A stretch of DNA of 64,000 nt from Climacium dendroides (Eukaryota > Streptophyta > Bryopsida > Hypnales > Climaciaceae): NCBI GenBank assembly GCA_950106755.1, contig OX467092.1:4588001-4652000 (forward strand), read 5' to 3'. The position numbers and the translations under genes are program-made. How positions within the stretch are numbered: position 1 is the first letter of the stretch; each line of letters begins with the position of its first letter. Below are positions 22,401 to 34,800 of the stretch, piece after piece. The notes under the pieces are model-generated. The model was given only the letters and a program-made list of their open reading frames with translations. It did no database searches and was not told the origin of the DNA.

Positions 22401-23381
22401 TCCAAGCTGCAATAAACTTCTTTATGCATTTGCAACTTCATTTCTTGAATTTTTTAGGCGTATAATATACCGTTGGAAAGGTCTTGAGAATACTTTTTCA
22501 ATAGTATATTACACATCCCAAGACACCAAAAACTCGAGTCGCAAATGACAAACAAATTTTGGTGCAATTGAATGGAGAGACAGGTAAAAAGATGGGCCGA
22601 TTGCCTTGATGGACGTGCAGAAGAGCGGATGGCAGCTAAATGGATGATCCCTTCTAAGCTACAATAAATTTCTTTTGACATTTGCAACTTCATTTCTTGG
22701 ATTTTGGGGGGGTGTAATATATCGTTGAAAAGGTCTTGAGAATACCTTTCCAATGGTATATTACGCATCCCGAAACATTAATGGCAGATCATAATGGTCA
22801 CCCATTTAACATTCAAGCTATCCACCTAGCTATCCGCCCAACAACTCCTCGTTAAGTAAAACATTGGATTTTGAAAAGTATAAATGCTCTTTCAAAGATT
22901 TCTTTATAATGTTGCAAACATAGAATGTAGCATTCATGTATGAAAATGAAATACAAATTAAATTTGAACACATTGAAACCCTAAACCCTAAACCATACAT
23001 TTGATATGAAGTTACTAAAAAATTGATGGGATGTGCGGAATATGTTTAAACTTTAAATTCCTTTAAATGTGAATATTAAACTGTAATACATATTTAGGCT
23101 ACAATGAGTTATTTATTTATGTTTTAAATGTGATTAGTTGTTTTTTTTTACTTATTACGTGACAATTTAAAAAAATGTTGAACATGCAATTATAACCTAA
23201 AGTGTTTTTTAGGTTTGTTAAAAAACGCATTGATAGTTTGAATTATTATGTATTTTTTTATTATTCTATCATAGGAATATATAGGATGCTATTCAAAAAA
23301 TTATTATTATTTCATTTGTATTTCATTTAATTACTACCTAGGATTGCACAAGTTTTAATATGTATTTTTGTCATCACACGT
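22398..23381 (+). repeat. Left arm of fold-back repeat, outer part
   Basis: About 1 kb that is repeated in inverted orientation at about 25705-26750. Clear matching blocks are the ATTTGTTTGTCATTTGCGACT segment, the tract with AAACCCTAAACCC, TATTTAGGCTACAATGA, and GGATTGCACAAGTTTTAATA. It holds two copies of a hairpin-forming unit (about 22459-22520 and 22711-22765). The arm is interrupted at 23382 by a solo LTR and resumes at 24771. Confidence 0.8.
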
Positions 23382-24770
23382 TGTCGTGTTGTTTATACGT
23401 ACATTATGTAGAAATAAATACTTCTTGTTTAAATAGAGGGTTTTTTGGGGAGCCTAATCCATCCATACGGATTGGACTCAACCTTTTTTACCTCTATTAA
23501 ACAATTATTTGGATTTATAATGTTTGTTTTTACACTTGAAGTCATTTGGTATTTTTTAGTTTATATTTAAAGTTGTTTAAATGGAAAGGTGAAGCTTGTT
23601 TGACCTTTCTATTGATTTCTAGAAGATTAGAAGGCCACGTAGGAGATTAGGATAGGATTATGGGAGAAAAGAAGTGACCAACAAACAAATTGTGATCCAT
23701 ATGGCACTTGTAGGGGTTTAATCCACTAGCTTAGGTGGAAAGTATGGAGGGTGAGGTGGAGGATAAGGTGGAAGGTCTTCTTCTTCCTCTTCAAGGTTTG
23801 CTTGAGGGAAACTGTGACTTTAGAGGGTCATTAGGTTTTGTACAAGAGGATTTTGGCTATGAAATTTTGGAAGGTTGTTCTTCATACTTTTGTCTTTCCA
23901 AAACCCTATCACTCTCTCTATTTGGAGTTTTTGTGCAAAAGTTATGCTTGAGGAAGTGAGAGAGGGATGTTTGCCATGGAGAATGGAGGCTGAACTTTCG
24001 AGGGCTCATAACTATGTGGTGAGGAAGTATTTTCTCATGATACTTGGTGAAGTTGTTTATTGAGATGTTAGCTTCCCATAGAGATATCATTTGCTCAATT
24101 TGAAGTTAGCATGAGGAAGTTATGAACTTGGAAACAAAGTAGTGAGAAGCTGCCTTTGAATTGTGAATAGTGAACTTTGAACAACTGTAGAATTCGGACA
24201 GTATCTTAGTTTTACTTGAGATTTTCAAGGTTTGTAGATATTCTTTTTAGCTTTCCAAAGAGACATCTCACATTCAGTTTGGATTTAGCATGCAAACGTT
24301 ATAGGCATGGAAGTAGAATAGCAATGAATTGCCTTTGAGTTGTGAATAGTGAACTTTGAACAACTATAGAATTCGGACAGTATCTTAATTTTACTTGAGA
24401 TTTTCAGGGTTTGTAGATATTTTTGTTAGCTTTTCAGAGATATATCACACTTTTGATTTGGAGTTGTGAAGCTTTTGTGGCATTCATTTTAGTGTTGAGT
24501 ACTCTTTTAAGAGAAGTTATAGAAGTTTTGGTATATCTTCTACCATTTTCTACAAACATGTGATACTTTCTTACACTCTATAGCATATTATGGGAGTTAT
24601 ATGAGAATAGGCTACTCTACTTGGCCTATATATCATTATATGGGGCATTTGTAAGTATATATATATATATGATGGGAGTATTTGATTGGGGTTCTTTCAT
24701 TATTCAGGGCCAAATCTAGTTGCAGCTAGAATCCCCGCGATTTTCGAAGGCAAGGCCTCTTTACCCGACA
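23382..24770. mobile_element. Solo LTR, 1,389 bp, TSD ACGT
   Basis: It begins TGTCGTGTTG and ends ACCCGACA, so TGTCG/CGACA are inverted ends with canonical TG..CA. ACGT flanks both sides (23378-23381, 24771-24774). The unbroken right arm of the fold-back shows the empty site (CATCACATGTATATGTGATATC), which confirms the insertion. There is a tandem duplication of about 180 bp inside (GTGAATAGTGAACTTTGAAC at about 24166 and 24345) and a TATATATATATATG tract near 24657. No coding region. Whether copia or gypsy cannot be told. Confidence 0.75.
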
Positions 24771-24980
24771 ACGTATATGTGATATCTAAATAAAATTTTA
24801 TGTAATGTTACCGTATAATACAAATTTCTTTAAACTAAGGCAAATATGTTTGCTTTGTTATTGATTAAGTGCATGGTATTACCTCAAGAAATGGATTTTT
24901 AAACCCCTAAATGGTTAAGGCATCAATCCCAAAATTTTGAAGTTAAATAAAACTTAATCAAGATTTTATTTTTAGTAGTA
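24771..24980 (+). repeat. Left arm of fold-back repeat, inner part
   Basis: ATATCTAAATAAAATTTTATG, the GTATAATACAAATTTC block, GTGCATGGTATTACCTC and AATCAAGATTTTATTTT are each found inverted at 25555-25700. The loop between the arms is about 570 bp. Confidence 0.75.
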
Positions 24981-25554
24981 TATATTTCTTAACCCCGAAA
25001 TGCTATTCAGGGTTTAGTGTCATACATGTTAGGCCCTTTAACCTCATATTTTTTATTTTTTATTTTTAACATTTGAATTGTGAAAAGAGGATTGAAGGAC
25101 TTCACATCGCTTTTGTAGTATTAACATCTTTATGGTCAACATTATAATCTTTCATTCTATAATTGATATTGTTGTGTTTTCTTTTCCTATAAGATCTCAA
25201 ACATATCTAGTTTGAATTTGTATGGTTACAATTCCAAAAACAAATGAACCAATTTATTAGAATGTAGGCATTTTGTTCAATTTAGAGGATATTCTAAGAA
25301 GCTCAAAATATGCCTTGGACATTTAGGAGTTAAACTTTCTAAACTTTACAAAAAAATTGGGTAACTATTTTCAATAGTTGATATTAAGTACAAAGAACAA
25401 AATTCTTGCCTAAACAAAATTAAAATGTATACAAAGAATTTCTAGGCCTTTAGTGTAATAACAACAAGAACCAGTGCATATACAAATGATTTTGTATAAA
25501 GATATGAGAAAAAATAACAACATTTTTAATAGCATGTAGGGATTATAAAATATA

Positions 25555-26750
25555 CAAAAAATAAAATCTTGATTAAAAATTATTTCTAGAGGTAATACCA
25601 TGCACTTAATCAATAACTAAGCAAACGTATTTGCCTTAGTTTAAAGAAATTTGTATTATATGATAACATTACATAAAATTTTATTTAGATATCACATATA
25701 CATGTGATGACAAAAATACATATTAAAACTTGTGCAATCCTAGGTAGTAATTAAATTAAATACAAATGAAATAATAATAATTTTTTGAATAGCATCCTAT
25801 ATATTCCTATGATAGAATAATAAAACAATACATAATAATTCAAACTATCAATGCATTTTTTAACAAACCTAAAAAACACTTTAGGTTATAATTGCATGTT
25901 CAACATTTTTTTAAATTGTCACATAATAAGTGAAAAAACAAACTAATCACATTTGAAACATAAATAAATAATTCATTGTAGCCTAAATATGTATTATAGT
26001 TTAATATTCACATTTAAAGGAATTTGAAGTTTAAACATATTCCACACATCCCATCAATTTTTTAGTAACTTAATATCAAATGTATGGTTTAGAGTTTAGG
26101 GTTTCAATGTGTTCAAATTTAATTTGTATTTCATTTTCATACATGAATGCTACATTCTATGTTTGCAACATTATAAAGAAATCTTTGAAAGAACATTTAT
26201 ACTTTTCAAAATCCAATGTTTTACTTAACGAGGAGTTGTTGGGCGGATAGCTAGGTAGATAGCATGAATGATAAATGGGTGACCATTATGAGTTGCCTTT
26301 TACCTGTCCACTAAGGCGGTTGGCCTGTCCACCTGCTTGTTTGCTCATTTGATAGCACCAAAATTTGTTTGTCATTTGCGACTTTAGTTTTTGGTGTTTT
26401 GGGATGTGTAATATACCATTGGAAAGGTATTCTCAAGACCTTTTCAACGGTATATTATACGCCTCCAAAATCCAAGAAAGGAAGTTGCAAATGTTAAAAG
26501 AAGTTTATTGCAACTTTGAAGTGACCATTTGCCCAACTGCTATCCGCACAACCGTTTGTCCACCCATTCGATAGCACCAAAATTTGTTTGTCATTTGCGA
26601 CTTTAGTTTTTGGTGTTTTGGAATGTATAATATACCATTGGAAAGGTATTCTCAAGACCTTTCCAATGGTATATTACACACCCCAAAAATTCAAGAAATG
26701 AAGTTGCAAATGTCAAAAAAAGTTTGCTGTAACTTTGAAAGGACCATCTG
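25555..26750 (-). repeat. Right arm of fold-back repeat
   Basis: The inverted partner of 22398-23381 plus 24771-24980, uninterrupted. It contains two tandem copies, 220 bp apart, of a unit starting GATAGCACCAAAATTTG (26352 and 26572). The second unit forms an almost perfect hairpin: ATATACCATTGGAAAGG, then ATTCTCAAG-type loop sequence, then CCTTTCCAATGGTATAT. Confidence 0.8.
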
Positions 26751-26976
26751 CCCAGCTATTGTCCGCCTGTCTGTGCCAACCGCCCATCTACCCGACCTCC
26801 CGACTGTCAAACATCGACCGGACACCGTTCGTTTGCGTCCACAACATCCTTTGAAATCGGATATCTACACATTTGAACGTCCAATTTTTGGACGCAATTT
26901 TTAGATGGACGTTCGTACTGAACAACCTTGTTGTCATTGAGCTAAAATCTATTAGTTTTGAAGTGAAGAAAAGAAC

Positions 26977-27206
26977 CAACGACGCTAGCATGTGAGCATG
27001 TGAGCATGAGCCTATGAGCGGTGAGCGTGAGCCTAAGAGCAGTGAGCAGGAATTGTGTGAGCCTAAAGACTACAAATTTGAATCATGATATAATTTCTAA
27101 TTTTTTTAGTTAAAAAATTAAAAAGATTGATTTTTTTTAGCAAAGTTTATTTTTAGAAAAATATGACCGATTGCCACAGGACCCATGACCGTGGATTTAA
27201 AAGCCT
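26977..27206 (+). repeat. MULE-A left terminal inverted repeat
   Basis: The outer 45 bp match the right end over TGTGAGC.TGTGAGC.TGAGCCTATGAGC with a few changes. Further inside, GACCCATGACCGTGGATTT (27180-27200) is the inverse of AAATCCACGGTCATAGG at the right end. The stretch between is not matched, so the repeat is patchy. TGAGC is repeated seven times between 26992 and 27055. Confidence 0.75.
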
Positions 27207-27543
27207 AGAAAATTGGCGCTATTGCAAGTTCAAATTTTATATCTAGGTTTATTGGTTTAAATCACGTTTTTAAAGTCAGTATTAGAGTAGGCTTATAAAG
27301 TGAAAGTACAAATAATTAATCCAAAGGAATTCTAAAATTGACAGAAAGACAAATGCAATGAAAATATCAAAAAAAATTCTACATCTTACAAATAGTAAAA
27401 TATCTTTTCATTGCAACAAGGAATACATATTGAAATATAAATATAATACTTTGCAATATATGCAAATTTTAAAGATAATATATTGGTACTATAGATTTAC
27501 TTCATATCATGCTAATACTCATCAACTAACTTGTTCACTAACT

Positions 27544-30500
27544 TCAATTGCACGTCTTGATGATTCCGGCAGCAACAAGTACTTGCTTAACTTCATCCAA
27601 ACTGAGGGTAGGGGCGTGGATGAATGTGTCTATCTTGTAATCCAATTTGCAGAAGTAACGGAAGATGTAATAAAGATGTTTGCAGTTTATATACATACCA
27701 CGCTTACCAATTGAAGTTCCATTCATACCTCCATAATGGGGACAAGTACAAGAAGGAAAATTAGAAAGCGTGATATTATAAACCTTCTGGTTAGGTTCAG
27801 TACCAGACAAAAGTGTAATAATAGCACCAAGTCCAGGGTAAGGAAGGAAGTTCACCCCAGTGATACTTGCTGTAACATTCCTTGCACTCTCCCATTGATT
27901 GCGGTGATTTTCGGTGGGGGCTTTACTACTCCGACGAACTTGCTTACCATTCCGAATAGAAGGAATTCTTTCAGCATGTGCCGGTCGAGGATGAGTCCAC
28001 AACATAGGCTCAAATATCCTTGATGAGGTGAATAGCCGTCGAGGTGACATTGGAATGCTAGATTGCAAGCGAAATCCAGCTTCTTCAAACTCTATAATTT
28101 CAGTACGAGTAAGATTGGTACCAATAAGAACAGGCCAAATCTCAGGGATCTCAAGTCGAGTAAGAACATGGGAACGCTTAGGTCCCATGACACATCGTGC
28201 AATTTGGTCAGCACAAAACCAAAAATCCTCAGTTTGAACTGTTGTCCCCTTATACTCACGCTTTTGCCCTCTATAAGTAGGGACAGCAGTGGATAATCCA
28301 TGTCTGACAATCAATAGCTTGCATTTGGCTTGTGTGTACTTCTAAATGGCATGACATTGTTTCCTTGACTTGTGTGAAATTCTCGCTATATGCCATTCTG
28401 ATGTATCACAATCGGTTTCTACAACAGATTGGGTATGGGGTAAAACTGTATTAGTTTCGACAACTACAGCCCCAAGTTGCACTCTACCAACAGCTGATCT
28501 GATTTGAACCCGAGGATGAGAGAAGTATACTTTGTCAGGGCGATGAGAATCACCTTCAGAACCAATTGGAAGATCTAATTTCCTTTTGCTGGATCCAAAT
28601 ATTTCTTCACCCTCTAAATGTGGAATTTGAGTGCAGATGTCTTCCGCTCCTGGCATCTCACTAAGTGCATCTGCAATTTTTTTTCCATCTCCAGATGCCA
28701 TAGCCCTCTTCAATTTCAAATCTTCTTTAGAGGGGCCTTTTCCAGAAGGGCCCCCACAAAGATAAGTCCTGTAGTTGGTCATTTGCATGAAGGCTTGAAC
28801 CCAGTCATCACACGTGGCAACGAACAAATCAGATCCACGCTTTCCTGAAGCTTGCATCCATTTGTTGTGCATTGTTTCAGCCAAATTGCATGTTGGAATA
28901 TCTGCTAATTCTTCTACTGTCAAATTCTGCAAATATATTAAATGAAGTCAGTCTTTGAAACATTGAGGATATAGGATAAAAAATAGGAAAAAAATAATGA
29001 AAGTAGATATCATACCGTATCCATGATTGCACCCCATTGACGATAGCGAAAGTGCCAAAATGCCAACCAATCCTCGAGTTCGCGAATAGCTGGTTCTGAT
29101 GCAACTCCAGAAGAATACCACCAAGCTTTGATTTCTAGGTACATCTTATCTGCCTCCAACATTGATGTTGCATCCTTATACTGCCTACAAAGTCGGATAT
29201 GTTGTTTCTGAAACTCTTTGCTGATTAGTTTCTCCGTGTGCTTGTGCATGCTTGTTGCCCAATGGAACAAACAAGTCCTTTCCCGGTCCACCATTGGAAT
29301 AGATGGGTCCCCCGACCCATACACAGTGCGAACTACATTAAAGTTGGCCTGAGCACTATCGCACATAAATCCCTTGAAGTTAGGATTTGACACTCCATTT
29401 TTTATCATGACCTTATTCAAACAACGCCAAAAAATGATCTAGCCTTCAGTGCCCTCAGTCTGCATATCACATACAGCAATGGTCATGACTTTGCAATAAG
29501 AGGAATCATAGACGTGGCAAGCAATAGTCGTCCATAATTTCACTCTCTTGACATGATCGAACATGATAAAACAATTTTCAAGGTTGCCGCCTGGTTGCAT
29601 CCGTCGTACAAGATCCACTCCACTTCCAGGTCCATCCACGAGCATCTTGAATAAATAGACCTTGTCTTGCCCTTGTCCTGGAAATACACTATCGTGGATA
29701 TACTCCATTTTGGCACGTCCCTTCATGTCTAGAATTCGATCAATCTCGCCTCCTCCTTTGTTGTTGCTCCGAAAAGAGGAAATGATGTTGCGTACATTGG
29801 GCGAGCTAAGGAGCTTGAACTTATCCATGACATTCTCTAATGCATCACCGTGAAGCATCTCCTTTGGTCCAGGCCCATCGTGAATAAGAAACGTGTCAAG
29901 GAATTCCTTACTTGCCGCCAAGGTGATGGCAGAAGTTTTGGCTGTTGGAGTCTTAGCTACTTCGTTAGCAATTAGCCCAGTAATTGCTTCAAGAGACTCT
30001 CTACATTGACCATCAGTAATTGGATGTGAATGAACACCCAAATGGATGCATGCACGTGACAAATCTCCACTTCTGAGTACATAATAAATTCGCGAGTTAC
30101 ATAGACTAAGACAAGTAGGAGGTTGTCTGCAGACTTTACAGAGCATAGTAGAGTCAGGAGGAGGAATCTGACCTACACTAAAAGGATGTTTGGTGGTTCC
30201 AATCCACTCAGTTTCATTGCTTTTCAAAGCTCGTGTGCGATAGTCACATTTCGTATTTTCACAAATCAAGTGTCCAATACAATGCGATTTTCTGAACTTC
30301 AAACCTAAGTCATTATGGATGTTTGATGTCATAGTGCGACACCATGCATGACCATCGTATTGCTTGTCCATACCTTCCATGCCTCTAGCTCCACATGTAG
30401 ATCCACGACAAGGTGGTAGCTCGAAAAGAACATCCCCATCAAATCTAGATGGGAGGAACTGAACCTTCTGATAGTCAATGGCATCAAAATCAATTTGGGC

Positions 30501-31157
30501 AAGTTCATTTCGTGATCCAGGCACTGAAGACAATTTGCAAAGGCATTCTAACACAGTTAAGGAATTGCCTTGATTGGGAGGGAGAGGGGGGCGAGAAAAC
30601 ACGGATGATGTTGGACTACTAAGTGTACTACGGAAGATAGTAGGAATGGATGAATCTACTATACATGGAAAAACAACATTCGAAGAAGAAGGTTGGCAGA
30701 CTTTCAGTGGCACCTCGCCTTCAGAATCGCTAGACAACTCAATTACAGGTTCTAGAGACTCGCGTTTGATATTGAACACAATTGTATTCTCAGAGCATCT
30801 ACTACCTAAAGACTCCACTTTTACAGGACATGGTAATGGGTGTTCACCCTTGGAGTTATCAGAAGTAAGTTTCAATATTTCAGTTGAAGGTGGCAAGAGC
30901 TCCGACAAGAGACCATAAACTCTATAGCGCCCTGCAAAAAGAAGCCAGTAGAATCCTTCATGATCACTACATCTTGACTGCAAGATAGACTCCTTAACAA
31001 CGCCGTGATCTCCTTGGACTTCTTCTTCCACAATAATAGAAGAAGGGGTGAATCCAAACCGGACATGAAGGAGATGGGCAAGTACACGAACAAAACCTTG
31101 ATTATCTAATGGTAAAATAAATGGAACATCATGACCTTTAGCAACAATACTAGCCAT
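27544..31157 (-). pseudogene. MULE transposase (SWIM zinc finger), nearly intact, two in-frame TAG codons
   Basis: Exon 1 is 31157-29016 and exon 2 is 28926-27544, with an 89-bp GT-AG intron that preserves the frame (..IMDT then NLTVEEL). The N-terminal region has HCIGHLICENTKCDYRTR with NETEWIG, a Cys/His block common in plant MULE proteins. The DDE core has AVCDMQTE (Asp564) and FKGFMCDSAQAN (Asp600), then YGSGDPS and ERTCLFHW. Exon 2 has CNLAETMHNKW, IPHLEGEEIFGSSKRKLD, ETDCDTSEWHIARI, IGTNLTRTEI and a SWIM finger SCTCPHY..NCKHL. TAG at 29439-29441 and 28342-28344 interrupt an otherwise open frame of about 1,170 codons; both sit where Gln is likely (CAG to TAG). Activity would need readthrough or another source of transposase. 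Confidence 0.85.
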
Positions 31158-31833
31158 AGTGAAGCATTAAGAAAATGGGGGGCAAGACGTAGTTTGAAGA
31201 AGCAAAGAATGAAGTTTGTAAGTGCAAGAGGTGTGAATATAAAGGAGAAAATTATAGGGGTTGTTCGAAATGAATGAAATTTTTTTCATGGATGTACTGG
31301 AATTTGAAATTAGATTGATAATTTGAATGGTCATGAATAAATATTATATGGAGATTTGATATAGAAAAAGGTATATTAATAGTAGGTGTAATGAAGTTGG
31401 GTAAGACGGCGTACTGTATGGCATCAATTAACGCATCACCAATAATAAATGGATTATAGTATGAAGGATATCAATATGTATTAGACCAAGTTGACAGTGT
31501 TACAACTGTCACTGACAATAGAAGATAAGCCGTCAAGCATAATAGTTGAGGATGACGTATGACATATTTACAATTATAATTATATATCTAGTGATAGTCT
31601 GACAAGATTAAAAAAATAGTGGTTGATGACAATATGAATAGGAAAAAAAAGTAGCCGTTATTTAATTATGAAATGAAAATATATCCTTATAAAGAGGAAT
31701 TAGAGTTGTCTTATAGAATATGGAAGGTTGCAGGCCATGAGGAAGCAGTAGATAGAAATGTGAGTTTGAAAGAGGGTGTGATGTAGTATGGTAGATGTTG
31801 ATATTGTAATGCCTTGATAGTTGATTATTTCAA
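31158..31833. promoter_or_regulatory. Shared upstream region of the two divergent MULE-A genes
   Basis: 676 bp between the two start codons. On the minus side, CTCCTTTATATTCACACC lies about 80 bp before the transposase ATG. On the plus side, CCTTATAAAGAGG lies near 31684, about 150 bp before the ATG at 31834. Both are acceptable TATA positions. The layout implies a bidirectional promoter. Confidence 0.5.
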
Positions 31834-34800
31834 ATGCAAGAGGATTTGCTTTCACCATCGTTAGTGGTTGACACTCTAGTTACACACAGGAAGAAGAGGA
31901 AGAAAAGTAGCTTTCGTTATTCAAGTAGAAGGCAATTGTTAAGGGCTAGAATGATTAGACGGTTGTCTCGAATTAGTACAGGTGATTTGTCAAGCTCAAT
32001 GAGGAATTTAACATATGGAGATATAGTTCCATGTGAAGTAATAGAAGAGGATATTGTAGAGGTTGGGCGTATTTCTTGTGAAGGTCAACCAGAGATAGCT
32101 TCTGTCTATAGCAATTGTAATGAACACACTGACGAAGAAGAAAAAGATGAAGTAGATGAAGACACAGAAGAAGAGGAAGAACATCAACAAAAGCATCAAC
32201 AATTAGCACTACGAACATTGGAGTTGGAGATAGAACTTGAAGGTACAAACATAGAAGTATGTAAATAATTTCTTCAAGCAATGGTAAATTAGAAAGTATG
32301 TGAAATTTTTTTTAAGACACATTTGTAGGAACTTTATATGATTTTGTGTATGTCGGAAGCACGATTCCAACGGTATATAGCACGTAAAAAACGGATGCAT
32401 ATTGAGTGTTTTACGACTTAAAAACTAAAACAGCATCTTGGAATCTTGCCTGAAATCTTTATAAACCGCAGATTTTTAGGCCAAATCCAGCCTTTTGATT
32501 TTCAGCAGTTTTTGGCGATTTTTGTAAAATTGCTCGAGTGTCCAAAAAATTTGGAAAAAATTAGGGGAAGTCTGACCCGTAGAATCTATGAGTACAAAAT
32601 TTTTTGGCTTAAAATCTTGAAAATTGAATAAGTTATTCAGAAGATTCCTTTGAAGTACATCTACCAATTTTATACTTGTTTTTTTTTGTTTTTTTTTGAG
32701 ACTTGTTTCAACCTAAACCTTGTGGTTTCTTCGCACATTGTCTTTCAACTTTTGAAGGTATCGGAGGAAGAAGAAGCTTTTCCCATGGACGAAGGAGAGG
32801 CTATAGAGGAGGCTACGGCGGAATCATCGCGACGATTTGAGCGTGGAGAAACGATGATTCAAGAAAAAGAGGGGACAGCAAGTGCGCCGAGTGAGTCAAA
32901 TCCAGGTGCGTGCCTCATTTTTTCTGCCTCTTCAGACCCCAGCCGTTGACGGCTACGCTTTTTCCAATTCTATTTTGTTTTCAAAATTGCTTGAAATTGC
33001 CTTCATGTTTGTCTCTCCAATGGACAGCCATTGACGGTCACGCTTTTCTGAATTCCAGTTTAGGGTTTAGGGTGCTACAATTTCGTAGAACCCTACAATT
33101 TCGTAGAGCCCTACAATTTTTTGAGCCTTCTTAAACCCCAGCCGTTAACGGCTCCGCTTTTCTGAACTGTAATTTAGGAATTAGGATGCTACGATTTTGT
33201 AGAGTACTATAATTTTTTGAGCCTTCTTAAACCCCAGCCGTTAACGGCTACGCTTTTCTGAACTCAAATTTAGGAATTAGGGTGTTCCAATTTTGTAGAG
33301 CACTACAATTTCTTGAGCCTTCTTACACCCCAACCGTTCATGGCTATAGTTTTGAGATACACATTTGCTTCTACGAAACATTAGGAATTTAGGCAAATGC
33401 TGAAATTTTTGGCTTCTATAGAACATTAAGGATTTCATCAGATGCTGAAATCTTTGTGACTTTAGACCCCAACCGTTAACGGCCATGCTTCCAGAGACAT
33501 AAATTTCATGTTTATACATGCTATATTGCTCAATACTTGCCGAATTGGCAAATTCTGAAAATTTTCAGGACTTCATAGACCCTAGCCGTTGACGGCCATG
33601 CTTTTACAGACTTCAATTTTTTTTCCCAATGTATGCTATGTATATCAACAATTGCCAAATGCTGAAATTTTTCAGGACTTCATAGACCCCAGCCGTTGAC
33701 GGCCATGCTTTTAGAGACTTTTATTCTTTTCCCAATGTATACTACATTACTCAACAATAGCCAATTTCTAAAAAATTTCAGGACTTGATAGACCCTAGCC
33801 GTTGACGGCCATGCTTTTAGAGACTTTGATTTTCTTCCCAATGTATGCTACATTGCTTATTTTATGCTGAAAATTTTAGGCCTCCTTAGACCACATTCAT
33901 TAATGATTTCTATACGAAATGGTATATATTATTGTACATACATGTAGACTAAAACTTGTTCTAATCGTCATGTGCACATTGTTCTTGACATGTTGACAGA
34001 AAGAGATCCACAAGCACAAGAAGCTGATGCCGCACTTCAACCTCTTTCTCAAGATGAACTTGAGTTACAGTTGCATGGATTCTTAAAGAAGGAGACTGTG
34101 AATACTTCTTCTCGTCTTGAGCGGTTGAGGTATCAACCACGAGCTAAATCGAAAATCAATATTCCTTTATGTCGTATGATATCTCTACCGGTGGTGAAGC
34201 CTTTCTTGAAGAATGATGTCATGAATTTAGCTGCACACTTTGTTACTTGTGGTTACATGGAAGGAAATGGAGTTTTCTATGTTGCCTTAGAGAACAATGA
34301 GGGGAAGACAATAGATGTTACGGATGAAATCATCAAAACATGTAGTCCAAACTGGGTGAGAGCAAATGCTGCATTTGAGAGAGAATTGCAAAATGATGAG
34401 GATCTCAAAGTTTTTTCTGGCAAGATGTTTATGGTATGGGATGGCAACCATCGTTTGCAAGCATGGATGCCTCTTATCAACCGAGATCATGCGGACGACT
34501 TTCAATGGCATTATGCTGTTGAAAGTATCATTTTGGAGGTCAAAGGGGATGTTGCAACTATGTTGACAGCATTACATGAAGTCAATTGGTAAACCATTAT
34601 ATTTCTTGATCCCTTTTTATTTTATTCATTTCTTTTGTTTTCCAAGTTTGTTTCACTTGAATCATTATCTATACTGCTATTTTGCATTCTGTTATTTCAA
34701 AGTTTTTTTTTTATGTTCTAAAATAATAAATTTTATTTTGGCAGGAGAAATCAGAAGTCCCATGTCTCCATAAATCTTGTTCACAAGCTCTATCGCATTC

